Below, in pieces: positions 53,696-61,355 of a DNA stretch of 64,000 bases. This stretch comes from Cystobacter fuscus. Its GTDB lineage: Bacteria; Myxococcota; Myxococcia; Myxococcales; Myxococcaceae. Below the pieces are notes generated by a model that had not been told where the DNA came from, made no database searches, and worked only from the letters and a program-made list of their open reading frames with translations. The position numbers were made by a program, and so were the translations under genes. Location of the stretch: NCBI RefSeq assembly GCF_002305875.1, contig NZ_CP022098.1, forward strand, positions 1,860,001 to 1,924,000. The letters are read 5' to 3'. Within the stretch, counting starts at the first letter, position 1; every line of letters begins with the position of its first letter.

Positions 53696-54364
53696 ATGCG
53701 AGATTCCGTAACCAACAACATCCGGACACCCCAACCGAAGATACTGGTTCTTGGCGCGACTGGCGGCACCGGCCGCCTGATCGTCAGTCAGGCAGTGGCG
53801 CGAGGGTATGACGTCACCGCGCTCGTGCGCTCAGCCGAGAAGGCGAGTGAGCTCAAGGGGGCGACGCTCATCGTCGGAGACGCCCGCGACGAGATGGCCT
53901 TGCGCCAGGCGCTCAAAGGCCGGGACGCCGTCGTCAGTGTACTCGGCACACCGGCCAGCCCGTTCCGCGAGGTGACGCTTCTCTCGACCGCGACGCGGGC
54001 GCTCGTGAGCGCAATGAAGATCGAGCAGGTCTCACGTCTGGTCTGCATCACAGGGATTGGCGCCGGTGACAGTGCTGGGCACGGCGGCTTTCTTTTCGAC
54101 AACCTGATCTTCCCGCTTCTCTTGCGCAAGGTGTACGCCGACAAGAATCGGCAGGAGACCATCGTCAGGGACAGCGGGCTCGACTGGGTTCTCGTTCGCC
54201 CCTCCGTCCTGACCAACAAGCCCAGCCGCGACACGATCCGCGCGCTCACGGATCTCTCCAGCTTCCATGGCGGAGCCATCTCGCGAGCAGACGTCGCGAG
54301 GTTTGCTTTGGACCAGGTGCGTGACGACACCTGGGTGCATCGCTCCCCGTTGATCTCCTGGTGA
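53696..54364 (+). CDS. NAD(P)H-binding NmrA-like oxidoreductase
   Basis: A 222-residue Rossmann protein: ILVLGATGGTGRLIVSQAVA (about 16-35), then GDARDEMALRQALKGRDAVV, SRLVCITGIGAGDS and LDWVLVRPSVLTNKP. It resembles BVR-B/NmrA-type reductases or sensors. A small fragment matching its last 18 codons recurs at 60311-60367. Codon use resembles the proteobacterial-type neighbours rather than the NRPS. Confidence 0.85.
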   Translation: MRDSVTNNIRTPQPKILVLGATGGTGRLIVSQAVARGYDVTALVRSAEKASELKGATLIVGDARDEMALRQALKGRDAVVSVLGTPASPFREVTLLSTATRALVSAMKIEQVSRLVCITGIGAGDSAGHGGFLFDNLIFPLLLRKVYADKNRQETIVRDSGLDWVLVRPSVLTNKPSRDTIRALTDLSSFHGGAISRADVARFALDQVRDDTWVHRSPLISW

Positions 54365-54439
54365 AAGTCACTCAGCGAGCCATCAGACCCGTGGTCCCTC
54401 CATGCGAGTGACCACGGGAGCGCGCCGCCAGAGCGGCTA

Positions 54440-55645
54440 GTGGACTGTAAACGAAGTAGTTGGACATAGTCGCGGGGGATGAATAGCTCTGGTGGATGAG
54501 AAGACGCCCTCCACGACTCGTCCACCTGTCGCCAGAAGAGGCCTCCTACCTGGAGAGACTGGTGCGGGATGGACGCACCGAGCAGCGCATCGCCCGGCGA
54601 GCGCGAGTCCTGCTGGCCATGGCTGACCCGGCCACCCTCGTGTCGGAGCTGGCTGACCGGCTCGAATTGGACCGCAGAACCATCTGGGCGCTCTGTCGTC
54701 GCTTCGATGAATTGGGCGTCGACGTGGTGATGGATGCTCCCCGTTCCGGTCGCCCGCGGGAGCTTTCCCCCCCCTCCAGCGCGTCGGGGTGGTGCGGCTG
54801 GCGTGCTGTGAGCCGGCCGGAGTCGGGCTGCACATGACGCACTGGTCCACCCGCAGCCTGGCACGTGCCGCCCAACTGCGGGGCATTGCTCCAACCATCT
54901 CCCACTCCGAGGTGGCGCTCATCCTTCGCACGGCCGACCTGCAACCGCATCGCTCCCGCTACTGGAAGACACCGACTCCGGATGACACCTTCCGACACAA
55001 GGCGGCATCCATCCTCTGGTGCTACGAGCGTGCACGGACTCTGGCCGAGCGCGGCGAGGTGGTGCTGTGCCTGGACGAGAAGCCCAACATCCAGGTGTTG
55101 GAGCGTCGCTGCTTCACGCGCCCCATGCGTCCTGGGCTCATGAGAAGCGTGAGTTCGAGTACATCCGGCACGGCACCGTGAACTTCCTGGTGAAGCTGGA
55201 GGTCCACACCGGCCAGATGCGCGGTTGGTGCCTGGAGCGCAATGACGCGGCGTGCTTGCGCGCAGTGCTCCCCGAGTTGCTTGGGGAGTACAGGCAACTG
55301 CGACGCATCCACCTCATCTGGGACAATGGCTCCAGTCACATCGCCCAGGAAACACGCGCCTTCCTGCGGCACAACTACCCACGTGTCCGGGTGCTCTTCA
55401 CCCCGGCGCATGCCTCCTGGCTCAACCAGGCCGAGCTGCTCCTGCGCGCCTTCGCCGCTCGCTATCTGCAACGGGGAGACTGGGCCAGCCGCTCCGAATT
55501 CATCGCCCACCTCGAAGCGAGCTGGCCCGAGTACAACCGCCTCTACGCCCACCCCTTCACCTGGTCCTGGACCCGTCCCAAAATGCATGAGTGGGTGGAG
55601 CGACATCGCTCCTGACTATGTCCAATAACTTCGTTTACAGTCCAC
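54440..55645 (+). mobile_element. IS630-family element with TA target duplication
   Basis: Terminal inverted repeats of about 33 bp: gtggactgtaaacgaagtag at the left and the complement of aacttcgtttacagtccac at the right (two mismatches). Flanking TA dinucleotides at 54438-54439 and 55646-55647 are the IS630 signature. The transposase inside is frameshifted, so it can move only with help. Confidence 0.92.
54496..55615 (+). pseudogene. IS630 transposase with two frameshifts
   Basis: Three frames must be joined. Residues from ATG 54496 give the helix-turn-helix (ATLVSELADRLELDRRTIWA). A shift near 54770 in a run of eight C leads to HWSTRSLARAAQLRGIAP and VVLCLDEKPNIQVLER (first catalytic Asp). 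A second shift near 55130 leads to HLIWDNGSSHIAQETRAF (second Asp) and ASWLNQAELLLRAF (Glu). All motifs survive, so the inactivation is recent, unless the shifts are programmed as in some IS630 members. Confidence 0.85.
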
Positions 55646-55670
55646 TAGAATAGCAGGAAGGGAGACCAAC

Positions 55671-55781
55671 ATGTCTGTCATCAAGCACGAAATCAGTTCA
55701 TCGGACGCGCAGGCCCTGCGCGCCATGTTCGCCGGGGCGCCGAAGCCTGTCGTTCTGTACCTGCACGGCGGCGGCTATGTG
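55671..55781 (+). pseudogene. Alpha/beta hydrolase gene head
   Basis: ATG 55671 (GGGAG upstream) gives MSVIKHEISSSDAQALRAMF, then PKPVVLYLHGGGYV, the HGGG oxyanion motif of hormone-sensitive-lipase-like hydrolases. It ends there abruptly at a junction; the catalytic Ser region is missing. Confidence 0.65.
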
Positions 55782-55933
55782 AGACGGCTGGCGCAAAGGC
55801 GGCGGAGGTGGAGGTGCCGGACGAGGCGGTGAAGCTGCTGCCCCTGCGCAAGGAGCGGCTCTTCCACGGTGTCAGCCACGCACTGGGCTACCTGCTCGGA
55901 GACGCGCTCTGCCGGGGCTTCGACGGGACCTGA
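55781..55933 (+). pseudogene. Unrecognised gene tail
   Basis: A 50-codon open stretch (ETAGAKAAEVEVPDEAVKLL, then LRKERLFHGVSHALGYLLGD and ALCRGFDGT-stop) without its own start. Coding character is clear; it looks like the end of a myxobacterial accessory protein. Six bases later another small frame starts. Confidence 0.4.
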
Positions 55934-55939
55934 TTGACC

Positions 55940-56071
55940 ATGAGCGCCCGGGAGGAGCCTCTCATTCCCAACAACCCCGAGAAGTTCTGCGTCTATAGCG
56001 ATGGCGTCACGGGTGAATGTTGGTGCCAGGAGCCCATCAACCGCTGGGGCCGCGGGCGTGTGACTGAGTAG
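55940..56071 (+). CDS. Small 43-residue protein
   Basis: ATG 55940 gives MSAREEPLIPNNPEKFCVYS and DGVTGECWCQEPINRWGRGR. The Cys-x8-Cys-x-Cys spacing could hold a metal or disulphides. It is close behind the preceding gene tail, as in an operon. No family recognised; it may be a complete small gene or another fragment. Confidence 0.4.
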   Translation: MSAREEPLIPNNPEKFCVYSDGVTGECWCQEPINRWGRGRVTE

Positions 56072-56283
56072 CCGTGATGCAGCCCCGGCCTGTCGTTCGT
56101 GTGAAGGTGCGTGTTGGCGTGCAGGGAGAATCCCTCCAGGACGGCGCACCGGGGTTGCTTTCGGGGAGGGGGGCCGCAAGTCCACCTCCGCCCAACGCAG
56201 CCGTTGCTGCGGCGACTGCGCCTGGTTCGCCTGCTGTGCATCCTCGGGTCCTCGCGCGGGCAGAGCCCCTGAGTTCGAGTTTC

Positions 56284-56655
56284 GGTGCGCCAGGCTAAGC
56301 TTGGGTGAGGAGGAAGGGATGTAGAACGGAAACCTCACGAGTAACCCAGCAGGAGCGAGTCCTGCCCGGCAAAGGAGGCCACCAGCCGGAAGCGAGTCTT
56401 GCGTGGTGCCGGGGTAACCCGGGCTGCGAAGCGTAGACGGCAAGTGGGTGGGCCGCGTGATTGAGCCCCGAAAGGAACCTGTCGCGAGAGCCGACGCCAT
56501 CGAAACAGCGGAAGGCCGCATCGGGAGGTTGCACAGGCCTGACCTCCCGGTCTCGCCGGGGTCGGAGAGCGGGGCACGTCCACAGAGGGTTGCCCAGGAA
56601 CCTGGGAGGCCCTGACGTTTCCATGACAGGAGACCGGTTGGGGAAGCCGGAGAAC
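56284..56655 (+). ncRNA. Structured sequence, possible group II intron 5' part
   Basis: It begins gtgcgccaggctaagcttgg, resembling the GUGCG 5' end of group II introns, and holds many short GA-rich loops and hairpins (gaggttgcacaggcctgacc, gggcacgtccac). No reverse transcriptase and no convincing domain V are present. Directly downstream a coding region starts in mid-gene, so this sequence interrupts or replaces the 5' part. Confidence 0.35.
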
Positions 56656-57074
56656 AACCCTGGCTCGAGCTGGAGGGGGCCGGGGTCGTGGCGTTCAAGC
56701 CGCTTGTCAGACTGACGGATCAGCCAGCCAACGCGCTGCGGCTTGATGAAGCCTGGAGCTACAGCTACACGCCCACGGACGAGATCCACCCGGCAAGCGT
56801 GGCTGTGCGGCTGCGCCTCTTAAACCCCGGCGCCGAGCCCTGGACGCTGGCGGGGGCCGCGCTGGTGGATTCGACGGGTGAGCAGGTGGAGCTTGCCCGG
56901 TGGCCACTGGCGCCCATTCCCGCGAATGGGGCCGGTGCCGTCGTGGTGGGCATCGAGGGGGAGCGCGCGCAGCTCGGCTGCCCCTGCACCCTCAAGCTAT
57001 GGGAAGCACAGGGGCCGCGCACCTTCACCCTTGAGAACGTCACCTTCCCCGAGGGGAAAGCGAAGGGGCCCTGA
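56653..57074 (+). pseudogene. DUF2381-like protein, C-terminal part
   Basis: Open in frame from about 56653 (WLELEGAGVVAFKPLVRLTD). It continues with EIHPASVAVRLRLLNPGAEP, WTLAGAALVD and PCTLKLWEAQGPRTFTLENV, resembling the C-terminal half of the Myxococcus DUF2381 paralogue family, which has a signal peptide and is about 290 residues. The start is missing; GTG 56688 could only give a truncated product. Confidence 0.6.
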
Positions 57075-57102
57075 GTGCGGCCAGCGCGAGCCGTGCCGAG
57101 CC

Positions 57103-57858
57103 TCAAGGTGTAGCGCGCCCGCCAATCTCCGGGAAGCGCTCGTAGGCCCGTTTAAGCGCGTCCAGGTGGGCCGGGTTGTCCAGGTCGAGCGGCGCATCCG
57201 TGAGCTGCACTACCCACCCGCCCGTCGCGGTACGCCGTGAGCGTGACAGCAACTCCGCGTCGCGGGAGGGGTCCGGAAAGCCGATGGCCCGTGCCGCAGC
57301 GGCCGACCAGTAGTTCAACCATCCAAGGTAATAGGGAATCTCTGGCGAGCGGATGTGCTCGAAGAGTTTCAGGGCGGGCAACCCCCGGCGTGGGGACGGC
57401 GGCCCTCCCCGCGTGGGTGCTGTCTGATACGCGATATCCCCCGCAGCGTCGTCTGGCGTCGCCTCCCCCCAGAACGCACGCGCCCCCTCCGCCACGCCCT
57501 CAAGCACAGCCGCCGCTGCCGCGATCACAGGCTCGTCCAGTGGCAGTTTTGCATGCACTTCAAACTGGTCCTGACCGCCTGGGCTGAAGAGTCCCGATTT
57601 TCCCATTCCCCAAACCGTCACGGGGTGACTCTCGTCCCCGTTGCACACGAGAGGGAATCCCCCGTCCTCAATGTTTTCTACGAGCCACGCATCGCGCTGC
57701 GGCAACACAGCAAGCCGCCGCCTCTCGGTAACTCTCCACTCCAGGCGCAAGCCGGGGAGCGCCCTTTCCATTCCATGGACGCTATCGAGCGCGCGGCGGT
57801 CGTTGCCCACGAGCGCAGGCGCGTAGACGATAATTCCGAGTCTTTTCCGCTTGGTCAT
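57103..57858 (-). CDS. Probable immunity protein partner of the DUF6310-like toxin
   Basis: From ATG 57858, overlapping the toxin stop (ATGA), 251 residues without signal peptide: RLGIIVYAPALVGNDRRALD, ERALPGLRLEWRVTERRRLA, then ALKLFEHIRSPEIPYYLGWL and AELLSRSRRTATGGWVVQLT. It resembles a family (DUF5953/Imm52-like) seen next to such toxins in myxobacteria, from memory. Cytoplasmic and tightly coupled to the toxin, consistent with immunity. Confidence 0.65.
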   Translation of the reverse strand: MTKRKRLGIIVYAPALVGNDRRALDSVHGMERALPGLRLEWRVTERRRLAVLPQRDAWLVENIEDGGFPLVCNGDESHPVTVWGMGKSGLFSPGGQDQFEVHAKLPLDEPVIAAAAAVLEGVAEGARAFWGEATPDDAAGDIAYQTAPTRGGPPSPRRGLPALKLFEHIRSPEIPYYLGWLNYWSAAAARAIGFPDPSRDAELLSRSRRTATGGWVVQLTDAPLDLDNPAHLDALKRAYERFPEIGGRATP

Positions 57859-58871
57859 CGTTTGCACCCCGTGACGACTGCATTAAGGCGCCGGTCTTCT
57901 CGCAGCAGCGCGTCTTTGTGCGCTTCGGTGCTCACCCCAACGACATAGTCATATCCACATGCCGCCGCAGCTTTTCGCTGCCTGTCCAATTGCTTCATTT
58001 CCTTCTCAATCTCCCTATCCTGGATAAAGTCAGGGTACGTGTCGAATCGATGGGTCTTGATTTCCCACAGCACACGCACGCCGACTTGCAGTGCATCGAA
58101 GCTCACGCCGTCCACGAGCACATCCATTCCGGGATAACGGTTGGGCGGAAACTGATCGGCGCACTTGTTATGCGCGTCATCCTTGCCCTCGTGCGGCACC
58201 GGGATGGGTTCGCACCTGCGGCGGCGCTCTCGCTCCGTGACTTCGGGTGGCTCCAGCGGCGGGAAAAAATCCGGCCCCTTGGGCTCCGGCTTGGGCCCTT
58301 TTTCCGGCGAAGTCTCCTGCGGGGCGGGCTTCGTTACAGGCACGGGCTTCGTTACAGGCACGGGCCGCGCTTCCGGCACCGGCCGCGTCTCCGGCACCGG
58401 CCGCGTCTCCGGCACCGGCCGCGTCTCCGGCACCGGCAGCGTAGTAGGCGGCGGCCGAACCTGGGGACGGCCCCTCTTCTCGTAAGCCTCCAGGGCCTCT
58501 TTGATGGCGAAGCCCACCACCACCACGCCCGCCACAACTACCGCGCCCACCACAAGCTCCGGCGCCGCGAGGACGCAGACCCCGAGCCCCATGGCCGCAG
58601 CGCCCGCGGAGGCCAACGCGCATCGTCCCGTGAGGTCGTGAAACTCGAGCCGGTCATGGTCGAGGGCCTGATAGCACCGCTCCGCCAGCACGGGCCAGGG
58701 CTCGGAAGCTTCGCGGACGGCGCACCGCCCCCCGTCCGTCCAGGGCAGCTTCGCCGCTCGCTGGAGGTTGGCATACCTCGGGTCCCAGTCCACGGGCTCT
58801 TCCGGGCTCGGCGCTGACGTAGCGCAGGCGGAGACGTAGCGCAGAAGTGCGATGCACGCTCGAAGGCGCAT
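57855..58871 (-). CDS. DUF6310-like lipoprotein nuclease toxin
   Basis: A 338-residue protein. The N-terminus MRLRACIALLRYVSACATSA has a lipobox-like VSAC. A hydrophobic helix pair (about 90-125) precedes a Pro-rich hinge of PVPETR-type hexads (about 143-190). The C-terminal domain (about 230-338) has AHNKCADQFPPNRYPGMDVL, SFDALQVGVRVLWEIKTHRF, a D...E-x-K arrangement typical of PD-(D/E)XK nucleases. The architecture fits contact- or exchange-delivered toxins. Its partner gene overlaps by four bases. Confidence 0.75.
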   Translation of the reverse strand: MRLRACIALLRYVSACATSAPSPEEPVDWDPRYANLQRAAKLPWTDGGRCAVREASEPWPVLAERCYQALDHDRLEFHDLTGRCALASAGAAAMGLGVCVLAAPELVVGAVVVAGVVVVGFAIKEALEAYEKRGRPQVRPPPTTLPVPETRPVPETRPVPETRPVPEARPVPVTKPVPVTKPAPQETSPEKGPKPEPKGPDFFPPLEPPEVTERERRRRCEPIPVPHEGKDDAHNKCADQFPPNRYPGMDVLVDGVSFDALQVGVRVLWEIKTHRFDTYPDFIQDREIEKEMKQLDRQRKAAAACGYDYVVGVSTEAHKDALLREDRRLNAVVTGCKR

Positions 58872-59099
58872 GGTCGGGTCCTCTGTCGAAGCGAGGACCC
58901 AATGGGTCCTGGCGGGGCCGTTCGGAGTATGTCAGCGCGCTCCGACAGCGACGAACGAACACGCGAGGGGGTCGGCTCCGCCATGTCGCGCATATGTCGC
59001 ATGAGCCTGCGGAACGGCCTGGAACGGGGCGGGACAGGGCGGGACGCGGCGGGATGACGACTCCCAAGCATTCCGGGCGGTTACAAGGTAAGGGCGCGA

Positions 59100-59152
59100 A
59101 TCTGCTAGAGGTTTCGCACCGCCCGGCGCGGGTTCGATTCCCGCCGCTTCCA
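59100..59152 (+). other. 3' end of a tRNA or tmRNA, possible attachment site
   Basis: gcggg-ttcgatt-cccgc (59128-59144) is a perfect T-arm, followed by cgcttcca, a plausible acceptor 3' strand. No matching 5' acceptor (ggaagcg) or cloverleaf is found upstream, so only the 3' end is present. The ending resembles tmRNA, a common phage and island attachment target. Read as an att remnant; not a working RNA gene. Confidence 0.45.
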
Positions 59153-59160
59153 GTAGAGTT

Positions 59161-59598
59161 TCAGTCGTCGTACAACCCGTCCATGAACTCCTGGAAGCTG
59201 TTGGCGACGGGGTGGACGGAGCCCTCGACGGAGACGAGGACGATGCGAGGCTGTTCGGGCGAGCCTCGGTAGTCAAAACACAGGTCCTCTCCACCAGGGG
59301 TTCTGGCGAAGGGGAAGATGCCCGATGGGACATGGGAGCGAATGACTTCGTATGAGTTGAGGATGGAGTAGCTCTCCCTCCCCTCGTGTTCGGAAACTGT
59401 CAGTAGCACACCCAATGCATTGTCGCCTCTTCCAACCCTGAACCCATTGGGCTCGGGGGCCATGCCCTGATACATGGATACAACCCGCTTGTAGTCATCG
59501 GGAAGTTTGACTCCCCATGCGGACTCGAGCCGCTCCAATTCATGTGGACTGACGGAACCTGGCGCTTTCAGGACGTGCGGTCTCCATTGAACACTCAT
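59161..59598 (-). CDS. SMI1/KNR4 (SUKH) immunity protein
   Basis: A 145-residue SUKH-fold protein: VSPHELERLESAWGVKLPDD, YKRVVSMYQGMAPEPNGFRV, GIFPFARTPGGEDLCFDYRG and IVLVSVEGSVHPVANSFQEF. This is the commonest bacterial immunity fold against nuclease toxins. Its ATG overlaps the upstream toxin stop (ATGA). Intact although the toxin is frameshifted, so the locus could give protection without attack. Confidence 0.85.
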   Translation of the reverse strand: MSVQWRPHVLKAPGSVSPHELERLESAWGVKLPDDYKRVVSMYQGMAPEPNGFRVGRGDNALGVLLTVSEHEGRESYSILNSYEVIRSHVPSGIFPFARTPGGEDLCFDYRGSPEQPRIVLVSVEGSVHPVANSFQEFMDGLYDD

Positions 59599-60132
59599 TT
59601 GAACTCCTCCATCCGAAAATCTATTGGTATCCGCCTCCCCAGATGGACATCCCTCCGGTAATGCATCCTGTGGCTGCTGCTCCCGATGTGGACGTCATCA
59701 ATGAGCGTCTCGAACTTCGTCTCGAACTCGGCGAAGCCGTGCTTGTCGAAGCGGACGGTCTCCCTCCCGTTCGTCACCGTCTTGCCTGTACGGTTGCGTC
59801 CGAGAATGGCAATGGGTTGAGGCGGCTGCCTTGTCCCCTTGTAGGGCAGCACTCGGCCGTCCGAGGTGAGCCTGGGCTTGAGACAGGGCGGGGAGCACCA
59901 CCTGTCGGCCCTCCGCCTCGAGCACCACCCGCGAGGGCCCGGCCACCGACTCGCAGGACTCCTCCGCCACCGCTCTGGCGGGCTCCTGCTCCCACCGCAT
60001 TCCATCGTCCGTTGCGCATGCGGTCAAGGCCAGTACCAGCGTCACTGTCCACGGGCGCAGCCCTTGAAGGGCTCGGCTCGTGCGCTCATGGCTCGGTGGC
60101 GGCTTGCGCCCTCTCTTGATCGTGGCCGACAT
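59595..60132 (-). pseudogene. Frameshifted lipoprotein toxin
   Basis: The N-terminal frame from ATG 60132 gives a signal with lipobox (TVTLVLALTACATD) and AEESCESVAGPSRVVLEAEG. The continuation is in another frame (LKPRLTSDGRVLPYKGTRQP onward, from about 59880). The toxin tip GKTVTNGRETVRFDKHGFAE, then SSHRMHYRRDVHLGRRIPID, resembles small RNase-type tips. Joined, it would be only about 175 residues, shorter than usual SitA-type toxins. A frameshift or deletion near 59875-59890 inactivates it. Confidence 0.6.
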
Positions 60133-60233
60133 GGGCGCGGAGCATGGTCCACATCATTTGATTGGGACAAGCCGGCGCGCGAGCGGAGAACTCAGCCGCT
60201 CTCAGCTGCTGGCGCCAGGCAGCCCCCCGCTGA

Positions 60234-60307
60234 GAGGTGTCAGACGACTCGTAGGCGGCGAGGGAGCGGAACAAGTTCTCTGACACCTCCAGGAGACACC
60301 TCCAGGA
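60234..60307. repeat. REPIN copy with one-sided tandem flank
   Basis: gaggtgtcaga (60234-60244) and tctgacacctc (60279-60289) enclose the same interior as 44680-44735 with one change (cgactcg for cgattcg). On the right gacacctccagga is doubled (60282-60294, 60295-60307). Within the doubled unit the bases after GACACCTC differ from the other copy, so the doubled part is flank, not element. Confidence 0.8.
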
Positions 60308-60310
60308 AGC

Positions 60311-60367
60311 CTTGGACCAGGTGCGCGACGACACCTGGGTGCATCGTTCCCCGTTGATCACCTGGTG
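60311..60367 (+). pseudogene. Tail of an NmrA-like gene, paralogue of 53696-54364
   Basis: cttggaccaggtgcgcgacg onward codes LDQVRDDTWVHRSPLITW-stop, matching the last 18 residues of the intact gene (SPLISW). It abuts the REPIN tandem, and a further GACACC follows at 60373. Confidence 0.75.
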
Positions 60368-60505
60368 AGACTTCGCCGGACACCTTCCCCAGGAGTAGGC
60401 CCCCACCCGACGAACCGAGTACCTCCTGGAAGTCAGGCGCGGTCCATGCGAACACCATGGCTCCTGGCCACCAGCAGGCGGGAGGTCAGGGCGGGAGGAG
60501 CACTC

Positions 60506-61285
60506 ATGGATGAGGAGAAGAAGTCCGAAGCGAGCGGGGAGGAACCGGAGCGGTTGGGGCCGTACGTGATTCAGGAGCAGGTGCAGCAGTCCCATGACAG
60601 CCAGGAGGAACTCTACCTGGCCACGCACGAGACGAGCGGGGCCACGGCACTGGTGCGCAAGCACGCCGCCAAGGAGGACGCGGCAGCGCGCAAGGACTGG
60701 AGGGTGATGTTCGGCTCCTGGGCCTCACGGGGCTACTCCGCCATGGAGGTGGAGCACACCGACTGGGCCAGGGCCCTGGACAGGCAGTCGGCGGAGTCGC
60801 TGCTGCTCACGTTGGAGAGTGTGCTCGAGGAAGTGCGGCGCATGGCCCGCGCCGTCGCCGACACCCACGAGCCCCGCCTCCGGTGGCGCCTGGGGTTGGG
60901 TATGGCGAGCGCCGCCATGGTGTGCGCCCTTCTCTTCGCGCTGGTGCGCCCGCCCTCGGTGTCCCAACCCCCGAGCGCCCCGCCCGCGCCTGGGCGCCAC
61001 GAGGAGCCCGCGGCGGGCGAAAATCCGGACATGCCCGCCCATGGCGTGCTCGTGGACACCGCGGACGCGGGGCAATCCGTACTCGCCCGTCCGCTGCCGC
61101 GCGAGCCCTTCAAGGGACAGAAGCGCCCTCCCTGCCATCGCTACGCCGAGGTCGAGTTGGTCGGTGCCTGCTGGATGCCTCACAAGTTGAAGGCCCCGTG
61201 CCCGGACGTGCTCTATGAGCACGAGGGGGAATGCTACTCGCCCGCCTTCAGCGCGAAGCAGCCGCCCTCGTCGCTCGGGCAGTGA
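60506..61285 (+). CDS. Membrane-anchored Ser/Thr pseudokinase remnant
   Basis: ATG 60506 with GGGAGGAG upstream gives 259 residues. The N-terminus (LGPYVIQEQVQQSHDSQEEL, ATHETSGATALVRKHAAKED) looks like a decayed kinase N-lobe, but there is no HRD or DFG. A membrane helix (GMASAAMVCALLFALV, about 137-153) is followed by a Pro-rich linker and the Cys-rich tail CHRYAEVELVGACWMPHKLK, then CPDVLYEHEGECYSP, which is characteristic of myxobacterial receptor kinases. Cannot phosphorylate; may be a binding or decoy protein. Confidence 0.7.
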   Translation: MDEEKKSEASGEEPERLGPYVIQEQVQQSHDSQEELYLATHETSGATALVRKHAAKEDAAARKDWRVMFGSWASRGYSAMEVEHTDWARALDRQSAESLLLTLESVLEEVRRMARAVADTHEPRLRWRLGLGMASAAMVCALLFALVRPPSVSQPPSAPPAPGRHEEPAAGENPDMPAHGVLVDTADAGQSVLARPLPREPFKGQKRPPCHRYAEVELVGACWMPHKLKAPCPDVLYEHEGECYSPAFSAKQPPSSLGQ

Positions 61286-61355
61286 GGAGCGCGGAGCCCC
61301 TGGCGCTTGGCAACCGGGTTCGCTCGCCCATCCGAGCAAATCGTCTGACACCTTC

